Shown piece by piece: positions 8,941 through 18,187 of a stretch of DNA of 64,000 bases. The position numbers and the translations under genes were made by a program. Below the pieces are notes generated by a model, which saw only the letters and a program-made list of their open reading frames with translations, had not been told where the DNA came from and made no database searches. Source of the stretch: Chloroflexota bacterium (lineage in GTDB: Bacteria > Chloroflexota > Anaerolineae > Anaerolineales > UBA11579); NCBI GenBank assembly GCA_019456165.1, contig VRUJ01000002.1:62001-126000 (forward strand), read 5' to 3'. Position 1 is the stretch's first letter. Each line of letters opens with the position of its first letter.

Positions 8941-10281
8941 TTAGTATTCATAGATGCTGCCGCCGATGAACTCTCGCAATACAGAATCTTCTGGTACGGG
9001 TGTGTCATCTTCCACGCCAGTGATCTGTTGAAGAACATTGTGAACTCGTGCGGCACGTGTATATGCGTCCTCACGTAGTGGGTCATCCTGATATTGCTCA
9101 ACCCATTCAGCAAATCTTTCCAAAAGTTTGGGACGGTATAAAGGCAGTTCGTATGGCATTCCGCTGTTGATTACATAATGCGTGGTGTTAATGTAAGGGA
9201 TAATGTTGCGCATCTCACTGCTGCGCACGTAATGCCAGTGCTCGAGGGTTTGGCGAGGGTTGTAGGCGCGGTGGGTCGCATCTCGCAGCATTCTCCGGAT
9301 TAACCGAATATCTGTCCAACGTACATACTCATCGTTATTATCCTTCAACTGTAGGAGTGGTTCGATATATAGTTTAAATTGATTCTCAAGAGGGATCCCA
9401 TCTGTCATGTCTTTGTATAAACCATGCAAACTATCAATCAGAATGATCTCATTTTCCTTCAGTTTCATGACAGTTTGGTTATCGTGTCTGGTGCCGGTTT
9501 TAAAATCATAGAATGGGATCTGAACCTCCTCACCAGCGATGAGCTCTTTTATGTGCTGGTTGATTAGAGGCAGGTCTAGCGCTTGAGGTGTTTCAAAGTC
9601 GTAATCCCCAAATTCATCCTTTGGGTGCATATCTAAGTTAAAGAAGTAATGATCAATATTTAATGTAACCAATTCTAAACCAACTTCTTCCAAAAGTTGC
9701 CCCACTTTTGTTGTGGTTGTAGTTTTTCCGGAGGACGACGGCCCGGTGATGATAACTATTCTTAATTCATCTTTACGCTCAATTATCATTTCGGAAGCGT
9801 TTTTGACATCCTGATTATAGATCGCTTCCGCTTCGGTCACAATATCTGGGAATTCGCCCTTGGAGATACGTTTATTCAAGTTTTCAATAGTGTGCACATC
9901 ATGAGTTACAGCCCAATCCAAGACGTACCACATTTTTTTCCAGGGAATGTAATATGACGAATGGCGAGCCAAAGCATTTCCCAAATCTCGATTTCGGGTG
10001 CGCTCATCTCTATAGAGGATGAAAGCTTTGGCAACCTTTGCATGACCATTCTCGATCAATACTTTTTCTACTGTATCCTGGATCTCCTCAACCGTGGGTA
10101 TCTCGTCAGTAGGAGTGTTTTCATCGATCAGTTGGACTACCATTTGGCTTAGCGTTTCGGCGCTCTTACGGTCCCGTCCACCTACAGAAACTACCGCTCT
10201 GTAGATAGCATTCGTGATTCGGTCTGGATTAAAGTCCACCACAGCTCCGCTACGTTTTCTAATTTGTTTTATTTTTGTCAT
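8941..10281 (-). CDS. ATP-cone / uridine kinase-phosphoribulokinase fusion
   Basis: 446 residues. Residues 4-95 form an ATP-cone (IRKRSGAVVDFNPDRI start, ILYRDERTR end), the allosteric nucleotide-sensing domain normally found on ribonucleotide reductase or NrdR. Residues 170-420 form a P-loop kinase of the uridine kinase/PRK family: Walker A GPSSSGKT (180-187), NIDHYF as the acceptor-side Asp region, IDSLHGL as Walker B-like. The expected reaction is ATP-dependent phosphorylation of a nucleoside or sugar, with (d)ATP feedback through the cone. No reductase domain is present. An AAAAGG Shine-Dalgarno lies before ATG 10281. Confidence 0.8.
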   Translation of the reverse strand: MTKIKQIRKRSGAVVDFNPDRITNAIYRAVVSVGGRDRKSAETLSQMVVQLIDENTPTDEIPTVEEIQDTVEKVLIENGHAKVAKAFILYRDERTRNRDLGNALARHSSYYIPWKKMWYVLDWAVTHDVHTIENLNKRISKGEFPDIVTEAEAIYNQDVKNASEMIIERKDELRIVIITGPSSSGKTTTTTKVGQLLEEVGLELVTLNIDHYFFNLDMHPKDEFGDYDFETPQALDLPLINQHIKELIAGEEVQIPFYDFKTGTRHDNQTVMKLKENEIILIDSLHGLYKDMTDGIPLENQFKLYIEPLLQLKDNNDEYVRWTDIRLIRRMLRDATHRAYNPRQTLEHWHYVRSSEMRNIIPYINTTHYVINSGMPYELPLYRPKLLERFAEWVEQYQDDPLREDAYTRAARVHNVLQQITGVEDDTPVPEDSVLREFIGGSIYEY

Positions 10282-10473
10282 AGATTACCTTTTATTTATT
10301 CGTACGAAAAATCGAAAGGAAAATTCTTAGGAGTCTTAATTATACAGAGATTTTGCTTCCAGGTCATTGAAAGCTAGAACAAAAAAAGTAATATTTAGGT
10401 TTCTGTGGAAAGTAAATAGTGATATACTCTATGATTAAAATTAAATTTATTTCATTTTTGGAGGCTTACCTCA

Positions 10474-11688
10474 ATGAGTATTAGCAATTTAGCCAAATCT
10501 ATACAAGCATCACCCACGCTTGGGTTGAACGACAAAGCCAAAGAGTTACGCTCACGCGGCGAGCCAGTTATTAATTTAGGGGTGGGAGAGCCCAAAAACC
10601 ACGCTCCGATGTCAGCTATTATGGCATCTACAACAAAATTGAATTCAGGCCAGATGAAATACGTACCCACCAGTGGTTTGCCATCTTTGAAGAAAGCAAT
10701 TATTCGATATACCGAAGAAAATTATGGCCGCTTGGTCTCCCCAGAAAATGTTATCGTTTCAACCGGGGCAAAACAATCGTTATTCAATATCATTCTTTCG
10801 GTAGCCAATCCTAAAGATGAAGTCATTCTGCTGACTCCCTATTGGGTGACCTATCCTGAGATAATAAAATTGGCACGTGCAATCCCGGTGATTGTCGACC
10901 TCAAAGGGAGCACTTTTCATCCACGCTTGGAGGATATTGAGAAAGCAGTTTCATCGAAGACATCGGCGATAATAGTCAACAGCCCAAATAATCCATCTGG
11001 AGTGGTCTATTCGGAAGAATTTATCGCAGAGTTGGTGGATTTCTGTGAAAAAAAAGAAATATATTTAATAACTGATGATATTTACCACAAGCTGGTATTT
11101 GATGGAGTTCAGGCGGTACCCGCTTTGCGATATACAAAAAAAGACATTGAAAATACGCGTGTAATTACGGTGAATGGTGTCTCGAAAATTTACGGCCTAA
11201 CCGGGTACCGCATCGGTTGGGCGATAAGCAACAAACGGATGGTCGAGGTTATGTCCAATATCCAGGTGCAAACGACTTCTTGTGCCTCAGCCGTTTCCCA
11301 AGCTGGGGCTGAAGGGGCTTTAACAGGCTCTCAAACCATAGTCGAAAACTTGCGTCTGAATATTCAGAATAATCGTGAAGTGATCATGAACGAGCTAAGC
11401 ACTTTTAGCGACATAAATGTAATTAAACCGGATGGTACTTTTTACGTACTACCAGACTTTAGCGCTTACAATAAAAACTCTTTAGAATTATCAAGTTTCC
11501 TGTTGGAAAAAGCTTTAGTTGTGTGTGTGCCTGGAGTATCATTTGGCATGGAAGGTTTTTTACGCATCAGCTTCTCAGGCTCAATTAAAGGCCTGATTGA
11601 AGGAGTAGAACGTATGAAATGGGCCTTAGACTCAAATTCTCCCGCTGAAATTTATATCGGTGACCGTAAACTTGTGAGGAACTGGTAA
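10474..11688 (+). CDS. PLP-dependent class I/II aminotransferase (aspartate aminotransferase-like)
   Basis: 404 residues. Fold type I aminotransferase motifs: INLGVGEP near residue 34, NSPNNPSG (substrate/PLP Asn), and VSKIYGLTGYRIGW in which Lys238 should form the PLP Schiff base and the Arg binds the alpha-carboxylate. A strong GGAGG lies 8 nt before ATG. The stop codon overlaps the pckA start by one base (TAATG). The pairing suggests oxaloacetate/aspartate interconversion feeding PEP carboxykinase. Whether Asp, Ala or an aromatic amino acid is the best donor cannot be read from sequence. Confidence 0.87.
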   Translation: MSISNLAKSIQASPTLGLNDKAKELRSRGEPVINLGVGEPKNHAPMSAIMASTTKLNSGQMKYVPTSGLPSLKKAIIRYTEENYGRLVSPENVIVSTGAKQSLFNIILSVANPKDEVILLTPYWVTYPEIIKLARAIPVIVDLKGSTFHPRLEDIEKAVSSKTSAIIVNSPNNPSGVVYSEEFIAELVDFCEKKEIYLITDDIYHKLVFDGVQAVPALRYTKKDIENTRVITVNGVSKIYGLTGYRIGWAISNKRMVEVMSNIQVQTTSCASAVSQAGAEGALTGSQTIVENLRLNIQNNREVIMNELSTFSDINVIKPDGTFYVLPDFSAYNKNSLELSSFLLEKALVVCVPGVSFGMEGFLRISFSGSIKGLIEGVERMKWALDSNSPAEIYIGDRKLVRNW

Positions 11689-13328
11689 TGACTGACTTAC
11701 GAGATATAAAATCACCTGGTCAAGATCAAGCTGAGCATCTAAAGAGTGATTTTGGATTGGTCAGCAATGGTTTAACCAATCTGAAAACTGTATATTGGAA
11801 CCTGCCAACCGAGGCGCTCTATGAAGAGATAATCTTCAGGGGTGAGGCGAGTGTCAGTCAGGGGGGCGCTCTTCTAGCTGAATCGGGTAAACACACCGCC
11901 CGCGCAGCTAAAGACAAGTATATGGTCCGTGAGTCTACAACAGAAGACCATATCTGGTGGGGGGAGCACAACCGGCCAGTCAGTCCCGAAAAGTTTGATG
12001 AGTTATTCAACCGCATGCAGGCTTATTTGCAGGGCAGGGATGTTTTCGTGCAGGATTGCTTCGCCGGAGCCGATCCGGAATACAAGATGCCTGTGCGAAT
12101 TATCACCGAATTTGCCTGGCACAGCTTGTTTGCGCGCAATATGTTCATCCCACCAGAGAACAACGATGTTTACAGCAAACATATCCCTGAATTCACGGTG
12201 ATTTGTGCCCCAGATTTCAAAGCCTTCGGTCCCATCGACGGGACGGATTCTAGTACTTTCATTATTCTTAATTTTGAAAAACGTATGGTTCTTATAGGGG
12301 ATACTGCATACGCTGGTGAGATTAAGAAATCTATCTTCACTGTGATGAATTATCTGCTGCCTTTGAAAGGTGTCATGACAATGCATTGTTCCGCCAACCA
12401 GGGTGAAGATGGCGATTCCGCACTCTTTTTCGGGCTTTCTGGAACTGGGAAGACCACCCTCTCGACAGACCCTTCTCGTGGATTGATTGGGGATGATGAA
12501 CACGGCTGGAGCGATGATGGCGTGTTCAATTTTGAGAATGGCAGCTATGCAAAAGTTATCCGTTTATCACCCGAAGCAGAACCGCAAATTTACAGCGCCG
12601 CGCACAGTTTCGGAACCATACTTGAGAATGTGATCTATGACCCAGTTACGCGCCAGATTGACTTGGACGATGACACTATCACGGAAAACACACGCGGCTC
12701 TTACCCGCTATCTCACATCGCAGGTTCTATTCCAGAGAAACGCGGAGGACACCCCAAGAACATAATCTTGCTGACTGCGGATGCCAGGGGTGTGATGCCC
12801 CCGATAGCCCGGCTGAACCCTGAGCAGACTATTTACCATTTCATCTCTGGCTATACCTCCAAACTAGGCGGCACCGAGGTAGGGCTGGGCGATGAACCCG
12901 AGATCACCTTCAGCGCTTGTTTTGGGGCGCCCTTTATGGTGCATCCACCCATTTTCTACGCCGATCTATTGGCTCGCAAAATAAAGCATTACGGTGCTAG
13001 TTCTTGGTTGATAAACACCGGCTGGGTGGGCGGTGCTTATGGGGTGGGTAAACGCATCAGTATAAAACATACACGCGCCCTGCTCAACGCAGCTCTCTCT
13101 GGTGAATTGCTAAAGGTAAAGTACTCGAAAGACCCAATCTTTGGATTTGAAGTCCCCGAGACCTGCCCGGGTGTGCCGGACAGCGTGCTAAAACCGGCTG
13201 AGGCCTGGCCGAACCAGGACGAATATTGGGATAAATACCGTCAATTGGCCTCTCGCTATATTGATAACTTCAAGAAATTCGCTAAGGACAGCCCCAAAGA
13301 AGTTTTGGAGGCAGGCCCTAAGGTTTAA
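11688..13328 (+). CDS. pckA: Phosphoenolpyruvate carboxykinase (ATP)
   Basis: 546 residues, the usual size for ATP-type PckA. It carries the kinase-1a P-loop GLSGTGKTTLS (near residue 249), the following metal-binding IGDDEHGW, and ENGSYAKVI. The enzyme interconverts oxaloacetate + ATP and PEP + CO2 + ADP in the cytoplasm, for gluconeogenesis from lactate or organic acids (cf. lutA/lutBC) or for anaplerosis. ATG overlaps the aminotransferase stop. The downstream gene is on the opposite strand and convergent. Confidence 0.95.
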   Translation: MTDLRDIKSPGQDQAEHLKSDFGLVSNGLTNLKTVYWNLPTEALYEEIIFRGEASVSQGGALLAESGKHTARAAKDKYMVRESTTEDHIWWGEHNRPVSPEKFDELFNRMQAYLQGRDVFVQDCFAGADPEYKMPVRIITEFAWHSLFARNMFIPPENNDVYSKHIPEFTVICAPDFKAFGPIDGTDSSTFIILNFEKRMVLIGDTAYAGEIKKSIFTVMNYLLPLKGVMTMHCSANQGEDGDSALFFGLSGTGKTTLSTDPSRGLIGDDEHGWSDDGVFNFENGSYAKVIRLSPEAEPQIYSAAHSFGTILENVIYDPVTRQIDLDDDTITENTRGSYPLSHIAGSIPEKRGGHPKNIILLTADARGVMPPIARLNPEQTIYHFISGYTSKLGGTEVGLGDEPEITFSACFGAPFMVHPPIFYADLLARKIKHYGASSWLINTGWVGGAYGVGKRISIKHTRALLNAALSGELLKVKYSKDPIFGFEVPETCPGVPDSVLKPAEAWPNQDEYWDKYRQLASRYIDNFKKFAKDSPKEVLEAGPKV

Positions 13329-13380
13329 GGAATAAAGGATAAGGGGGTAGATTGTTAACTCGGTGAACCGAAAGGTGAAA

Positions 13381-13665
13381 TTATCTAATCTCGATCTTAT
13401 CATCAACCACGCTCACATCCGGCCATGAATCATCCACCCAGCGCGCCACATTTTGCAGACTGCGCTGGTTATGTTTGTGGTCGTTGCTCACCAGGGCGCA
13501 GGCGATGACAGCATCTTGCCAGACGTCATGGTAATTGATTTCTGCTACCGATAGGTTAAATTCACGCTGCAATTTCGTTATCAGCGGTTTTAGACGGCCG
13601 CGCTTTTCTTTGAGCGAAGCACAGCCTGGTAGATGAATATGTAGGGTTAATACGCCCAAGGCCAT
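13381..13665 (-). CDS. DUF503 (YlxP-like) protein
   Basis: 94 residues, the normal length of the family. Diagnostic features are the N-terminal LTLHIHLPGCASLKEKR segment (SLKxKR is the family signature) and FNLSVAEINYHDVWQDA. YlxP is a small ferredoxin-like-fold protein encoded in many Firmicutes near infB/rbfA and linked to ribosome function; here it is isolated. It lies between convergent pckA and an unrelated gene. No Shine-Dalgarno is seen. Confidence 0.85.
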   Translation of the reverse strand: MALGVLTLHIHLPGCASLKEKRGRLKPLITKLQREFNLSVAEINYHDVWQDAVIACALVSNDHKHNQRSLQNVARWVDDSWPDVSVVDDKIEIR

Positions 13666-13794
13666 AGTTATGATGGGGAAACGAGCTGGTTTTTAGGTTT
13701 GGGGGACACTAGAAATCTTCCTCACATTCAAGGATTGAGATTACGTGGGACTTTTGAACTACCTGGAAGGGCTATAAGAGACGACTTTCCTTAG

Positions 13795-13800
13795 TATAAT
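13795..13800 (+). promoter_or_regulatory. -10 box of a leaderless-type promoter (DUF4230 gene)
   Basis: A perfect TATAAT ends 7 nt before ATG 13808. With normal promoter spacing transcription would begin at about 13807, so the mRNA would have almost no leader. No Shine-Dalgarno and no clear -35 box are present. Confidence 0.55.
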
Positions 13801-13807
13801 AGTGTTT

Positions 13808-14515
13808 ATGGATAATTCAAGAAACTGGGTTCTAGTGATAGGCATTCTTGGGATCTTGTCTTGTGCGGGTTTTTTCGTAGTTAGGACGGTCACAAGCATA
13901 ACCGGAGCATTTGATAATTTCTTAGGTCCCGATAGTGTTATCGGCGAGCAAACTAGCAAACTGAGCACAGAAATTGCCCAGGTGTTGAACCCCACCCCCA
14001 CTGTATTACCAGACCCTGTAACGATTGTCCATGAAGTGCGCTCTTTAGCACAACTCGTCACGATCCGATATTCACTTGAAAAGATTATTACCGCGGAAGT
14101 CGGCCAAGGTGCTTTTGGCTGGCTGGTCGGCGATCGGTTACTGTTCGTCGCCCATGGGGATGTCAGCGCTGGGATAGATCTAGCAAAGCTGGACCCATCA
14201 GATTTACGCGTAGAAGACAGTGTGCTTTACGTCACATTGCCCGCCGTAGAAATATTTGTTGCGACTATTGATAACGATGAATCGTATATCTATGAAAGGG
14301 ATACAGGGCTGTTGACCAAGGGAAACGTCAATTTAGAAACAGCAGCTCGCCAGGCTGCCGAGGAAGAAATCCTCAACTCTGCTCTGGAATCTGGGATATT
14401 GGACCAAGCGCGTGTTAACGCAGAGAATTTTCTGTTTTCTTTCCTACGCAATTTAGGCTTTCCTGAGGTTATCTTCGTTCCTCCACCGACACCCACACCT
14501 GTACGCGCCCCCTAA
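13808..14515 (+). CDS. DUF4230 membrane-anchored protein
   Basis: 235 residues from ATG 13808; a GTG two codons upstream is less likely because TATAAT lies so close. One N-terminal helix (residues 6-26) anchors the protein, followed by a Pro/Thr linker and a DUF4230 domain (VRSLAQLVTIRYSLEKIITAE, then DRLLFVAHGDVSAGIDL). DUF4230 proteins are thought to sit on the outer face of the membrane; function unknown. The C-terminus is PPPTPTPVRAP. Its stop overlaps the stop of convergent lipM by 4 bp. Confidence 0.8.
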   Translation: MDNSRNWVLVIGILGILSCAGFFVVRTVTSITGAFDNFLGPDSVIGEQTSKLSTEIAQVLNPTPTVLPDPVTIVHEVRSLAQLVTIRYSLEKIITAEVGQGAFGWLVGDRLLFVAHGDVSAGIDLAKLDPSDLRVEDSVLYVTLPAVEIFVATIDNDESYIYERDTGLLTKGNVNLETAARQAAEEEILNSALESGILDQARVNAENFLFSFLRNLGFPEVIFVPPPTPTPVRAP

Positions 14516-15336
14516 ATTCTTTCAATCCAAGCTGCATTAATATATTTATCTTTTATTAGCTGTTCTGTTCTGGTTAGTTCATCTCGGCTTAAATCTCCCG
14601 GAACTAAATTTATTTCAAGATTTTGGCTGAAGGCATCCGCGAAAGTGGAGGCAGCCTCTTCCCATGTTACCTGTTTACCCAGCGCGATTTCAACGGTTGT
14701 TGCTCGAGCTGAAAGCCTTTGCGCGGCAAGGTGACGTTCAGCATTATTATCGAAAGTTAGTACATCCGTAACCCTTTTTAGATTTCCGAATAACGGTAAG
14801 CTTCCGTGCTGAAGTATGCCGCTCTGGCGGCGTGCTTGGGCGCTGCCGATCAGTTTTTTCCCTGCGTACAAGATTTCATAGTTCGAGGGGGTCTCGAAAC
14901 ATATTGGGCCATTTGGGCTGGTTTTCTGTGCGGATTTTGGATTAGGCTCTACCTGTGCAAATATTCCAAGTTGGGCTAATCCTGCCAAGAGGGTTTGTGA
15001 TAGACGCTTGTAACTCGTAATAATATCCCCGGCCAGGCGTGGTTCATTTGCTGGTACGATCACAGCATATGTGAGTTCATCTGTGTGCAATATAGCACGC
15101 CCCCCAGTGATACGCCTGACTACCTCCCACCCGTTATTTTCTAATTTGGAATGGTCAACGTCACTGATTGGCTGCGCATAGCCAAGAGTTAAACAGGGTG
15201 GCTCCCAGGCATAAAAACGCAAAGTGGGTGATACATCTCCGTTTCCAACAGCTTCCAGGATGGCTTCGTCCACCGCCATGTTCCAGGAACCGTGTGCTGG
15301 GGCGGTTTTTAGCAAGCGCCAGTTTGGTCTTTGCAT
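14512..15336 (-). CDS. lipM: Octanoyltransferase LipM / lipoate-protein ligase A family
   Basis: 274 residues of the BPL/LplA/LipB fold. Lipoate-binding motif RRITGGRAILH (near residue 74) and a LipM-like ICFETPSNYEI segment whose Cys matches the acyl-thioester Cys of B. subtilis LipM, followed by GKKLIGSAQARR. LipM moves octanoate from ACP to GcvH or E2 domains in the cytoplasm; a salvage ligase is the alternative. It would modify lipoyl domains such as that of the E2-like protein near 54.5 kb. It lies 10 bp downstream of the DapA-family gene, probably co-transcribed. Confidence 0.8.
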   Translation of the reverse strand: MQRPNWRLLKTAPAHGSWNMAVDEAILEAVGNGDVSPTLRFYAWEPPCLTLGYAQPISDVDHSKLENNGWEVVRRITGGRAILHTDELTYAVIVPANEPRLAGDIITSYKRLSQTLLAGLAQLGIFAQVEPNPKSAQKTSPNGPICFETPSNYEILYAGKKLIGSAQARRQSGILQHGSLPLFGNLKRVTDVLTFDNNAERHLAAQRLSARATTVEIALGKQVTWEEAASTFADAFSQNLEINLVPGDLSRDELTRTEQLIKDKYINAAWIERI

Positions 15337-15346
15337 CCTGTATGGC

Positions 15347-16258
15347 TCAACGAATACTGATCTGCATCATATCCCTGAGTGCTTGCTTTTCATCCTCGGG
15401 ACTTAAATCTGTTAGGGGTGGGCGTACAACCCAACGTGGAATTTCGTGCAATCCGGCCAGTAAGACTTTTATTAGCGGGGGTGTGGGTGGAAAACGTTCG
15501 ATGACATCTCGCGCGGCAGTCAGCAGCCCTTCGGACTTAGGATCTCTGGCTCCTTTTTGATGCGCCTCCCACACCCGCCTAAGGTCTGGAGAAAACAGGT
15601 TGGCTAAAGCGGTGATACAGCCTGAAGCGCCAGCGCCTAAAGCCTTACCAAAGATGCGATCGTTACCAACCATGACTGTTAATTCACCCCTAAACTCTTC
15701 TTGCAGCATTTTTGCATGCCCGAAACTACCGGAAGAATCTTTCAACCCGCCAAACTCATCCGGATAAGCATCTTTTAGTCGTTTAATCAGCTCAACTGTC
15801 AGTGGAACGCCGGAAATTTGGGGAAAGTGATAACCTAACAACAGGCCTCCCTCTGGGACACCGTGCTCCAATACTTCACTAAACCAGGTGAACAAACCAT
15901 CTTCGCTGGCCTCCCTAAAATAATAAGGAGGCAGTACAACCACACCATCAAATCCCAAATTGAATGCAGTATTGGTCAGCCCAATAGTTTCATCCAGGCT
16001 GGGAGTGCCGGTACCGGCAAGTAGTTTGAAATCCGGGTAATCAGTACGAATTTCTAACGCGGCTTTCCAAATCGCCTGGCGTTCACCCACCGCAATCGAG
16101 GGTCCTTCTCCGGTGGTTCCGAGCAGTAATGCCCCGTGACAACCGCGGCGCGCCAAGAAATCAAGCAAAGCCGGTACAGCTTCGATGTCGGTTGAGAAGT
16201 TTTTTTTCAATGGTGTTACCGCAGCAGCAAATACGCCTGCTATTTGTTGTGAAGTCAT
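15347..16258 (-). CDS. DapA/NanA-family aldolase (dihydrodipicolinate synthase-like)
   Basis: 303 residues, a (beta/alpha)8 class I aldolase. GTTGEGPS near residue 47 is the pyruvate-carboxylate binding motif; GGLKDSSG supplies the Schiff-base Lys; YHFPQ near residue 143 supplies the conserved Tyr (DapA has YN-P). The C-terminus has PPLIKVLL. The family includes DHDPS, N-acetylneuraminate lyase and keto-deoxy sugar aldolases. Residues around the Tyr differ from strict DapA, and no lysine-pathway genes are near, so the substrate is left open. Confidence 0.8.
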   Translation of the reverse strand: MTSQQIAGVFAAAVTPLKKNFSTDIEAVPALLDFLARRGCHGALLLGTTGEGPSIAVGERQAIWKAALEIRTDYPDFKLLAGTGTPSLDETIGLTNTAFNLGFDGVVVLPPYYFREASEDGLFTWFSEVLEHGVPEGGLLLGYHFPQISGVPLTVELIKRLKDAYPDEFGGLKDSSGSFGHAKMLQEEFRGELTVMVGNDRIFGKALGAGASGCITALANLFSPDLRRVWEAHQKGARDPKSEGLLTAARDVIERFPPTPPLIKVLLAGLHEIPRWVVRPPLTDLSPEDEKQALRDMMQISIR

Positions 16259-16369
16259 TATGTTTTCTTCAGGACCTTAGGATTAATTAATTTTATTATG
16301 CTATTATACCCTCCCAGCTAATCGCGCGCTATTCCAACCATTATTTACAATTTTGGAAGAAGTATGCGG

Positions 16370-16375
16370 TATAAT
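16370..16375 (+). promoter_or_regulatory. -10 box upstream of lipoprotein gene
   Basis: GCGGTATAATTC contains a perfect TATAAT about 34 nt (predicted leader) before the chosen ATG 16416. Its position argues against the longer reading frame that would begin at TTG 16353. Confidence 0.5.
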
Positions 16376-16415
16376 TCTAATATTGATATTCCAAATCTAT
16401 TCTGAGGGTAACAAG

Positions 16416-17141
16416 ATGATAATAAATCATGAATTCAGCAAAAGCCGAATTAAACTGAAGAGACCTACCTTTTACGCTTTATTCACATTGTTTATGTTCT
16501 TGTTTGCAACCGCTTGTAGTAATGACGAACCTGGGCGCAACATCGCTTTTGTAACCCTAACACCTGATCCAAACGTGGATTTATCCCCAGAACCGACTCC
16601 AGCCCCGACACTGGCGGGAGGATCAAATCTTACTAGTGAGCAGGTTTTCAAGATAGCAGCCGCGCGCATTCCTATTTTCCGGGATAATATTTCACTTTCC
16701 ATTCAGGTTATTGAAGCCAGGGGAGATAGATTGTTGCTTGAGGCTGCTTTCAGGAACCTTACCGAAATACCTATCATGTTCCGTGTGCCGGGATCTGCGA
16801 GCTTTCCTCCCGAAGATGTCTGCGAATTGACCGATCTTGTCTTGGAAATCCGTAATGCGAGCGGAGCGGTTTTACCACTTTTTGAAACTGGTCTGGAGAA
16901 TTGTTACCCGGATTGGGGAATAAATGATTTTACTTCCATCCGGCAAGGGGATGTGTTAGAAACGCAATTCCCGGTAATTCTTCCCAATCCTCTAGGGAAT
17001 GGTTCTTACCAGATTAGCGCAGCGTACAATAATTTAGTTATTGGCCCGTATAATGTGGAAGAATGGATTGACCTAAACGCCTGGGTGGGGGTGTTGGAAT
17101 CAAATAGGATTGATTTTCAAATCCCCACGCCGAGTGAGTGA
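16416..17141 (+). CDS. Lipoprotein of unknown function
   Basis: 241 residues. I start at ATG 16416, preceded by GAGGGTAA, rather than TTG 16353, because the upstream bases carry the promoter. A basic N-region, hydrophobic core (FYALFTLFMFLFATAC) and Cys with Asn/Asp after it form a lipobox. A Pro/Thr linker (SPEPTPAPTLAGG) leads to a beta-rich domain of about 170 residues. No family recognised. Probably anchored to the outer face of the cytoplasmic membrane. Confidence 0.7.
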   Translation: MIINHEFSKSRIKLKRPTFYALFTLFMFLFATACSNDEPGRNIAFVTLTPDPNVDLSPEPTPAPTLAGGSNLTSEQVFKIAAARIPIFRDNISLSIQVIEARGDRLLLEAAFRNLTEIPIMFRVPGSASFPPEDVCELTDLVLEIRNASGAVLPLFETGLENCYPDWGINDFTSIRQGDVLETQFPVILPNPLGNGSYQISAAYNNLVIGPYNVEEWIDLNAWVGVLESNRIDFQIPTPSE

Positions 17142-17186
17142 TAGAGACAAATTGAATAATTTTTATCACATAGATAGGGAAAGAAT

Positions 17187-17558
17187 ATGTCTACTGAAGG
17201 TTACATATATATACTAATCAACCCTTCATTCCAAAAGGACATGCTGAAAATTGGTATGACCAGACGGAATCCCGAAGAGCGTGCGGCTGAACTATCCAAC
17301 ACTACTGGAGTGCCGACTAGCTATGTTGTTGCTTATGAGGAGCAGGTTCCAAATATAGAGTTCGCAGAGGGGTTAGTTCATCAAAGATTGGATAAGTATC
17401 GAACAAACAAGCGCAGAGAATTTTTCTCCATGCCACTAAAAATTGCAATAAATGTAGTCTCTCAAATTGCAGAAGAAGTTAGAATCATACATAAAAAAGA
17501 AGCAGCTACAGAAACAGACCCAAATGCTGGGCAATTTATACAAACTTTACATCGTTAG
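17187..17558 (+). CDS. T5orf172 / GIY-YIG-like domain protein, ends at an in-frame amber codon
   Basis: 123 residues from ATG 17187 (AGGGAAAG upstream). The GYIYILINP start, LKIGMTRRNPEERAAELS and GVPTSYVVAYE are typical of the T5orf172/Mug113 branch of the GIY-YIG nuclease superfamily. These occur in phage and stand-alone proteins; cleavage activity is unproven in most. The frame stops at TAG 17556 and then continues open in the same frame for 122 more codons encoding a membrane segment and an L7/L12-like tail, so this may be the N-terminal half of one protein. Confidence 0.75.
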   Translation: MSTEGYIYILINPSFQKDMLKIGMTRRNPEERAAELSNTTGVPTSYVVAYEEQVPNIEFAEGLVHQRLDKYRTNKRREFFSMPLKIAINVVSQIAEEVRIIHKKEAATETDPNAGQFIQTLHR

Positions 17559-17927
17559 GAGAAGAATGAATATTCAATAGATAAAGTTATAAAATTGTTG
17601 TTCTATGGAGGCGGATTTGTTATCGGAATTCTTACTCTATTAATTTCCTCAATTACATTTAATAATTTTAATAGCTTCTTTGGTATTGTTTGTTTTATTT
17701 TTCTAATTTTTTCTCTTGCAGGGATATTGGCGACTCTTACAAATAACAACAGAAATGATTATGGAAATAAGGTGGATTTTCTTCTAAAGGATGTACCGCC
17801 AGGCAATTTTGATGAAGAACTCCGGGTTTTGGTGCAAAATGGAAAAAAAATAGAGGCCATAAAGAGGCTTAGGCAAACAACAAAAATGGGGTTGAAAGAA
17901 GCGAAAGATTATGTGGAAAATTTGTAA
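17559..17927 (+). pseudogene. Membrane segment plus L7/L12 C-terminal-like tail, continuation after amber stop
   Basis: Open in the same frame as the preceding gene directly after its TAG. It has no credible start: the only nearby ATG (17566, after GGAG) is in another frame and hits a stop after four codons; TTG 17595 lacks a Shine-Dalgarno. The product has two membrane helices (LLFYGGGFVIGILTLLISS and GIVCFIFLIFSLAGILATL), then KKIEAIKRLRQTTKMGLKEA, which resembles the ribosomal protein L7/L12 C-terminal helix pair found on many small membrane proteins. Best explained as the C-terminal half of a gene broken by one nonsense mutation, or read through. Confidence 0.6.
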
Positions 17928-17988
17928 AACTTTCTAACTACCTTACAATTCTGGTGATGCAAGTCGATTTTGCAAAACTAAACCACGA

Positions 17989-18126
17989 ATTGTCATTTCG
18001 AGTAGGACAAAACTCGGTTTTGTCCGCCGAGAAATCCCTGAAAACCGCTTTTTTAGGCTGGCTTGTCTTGAAAAACAAAGGCTTCAGGGATTCCTCACCC
18101 CCTGCAGGGGTTTCGGAATGACAATC
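17989..18126. repeat. Dispersed palindromic repeat, complete copy
   Basis: Outer arms ATTGTCATTTCGAG (from 17989) and CGGAATGACAAT (to about 18124) are inverted, as are inner arms GAGAAATCCCTGAA (18029-18042) and TTCAGGGATTCCTC (18083-18096). The same words occur around 22.63-22.69 kb and 23.95 kb. It occupies the gap between two convergent genes (17928-18187); no coding potential is seen there. Confidence 0.75.
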
Positions 18127-18187
18127 GAATTGAATTAATAATCCCGCAATATGTACCCTTTAGACAACGACCACCTGGAAATACCTG

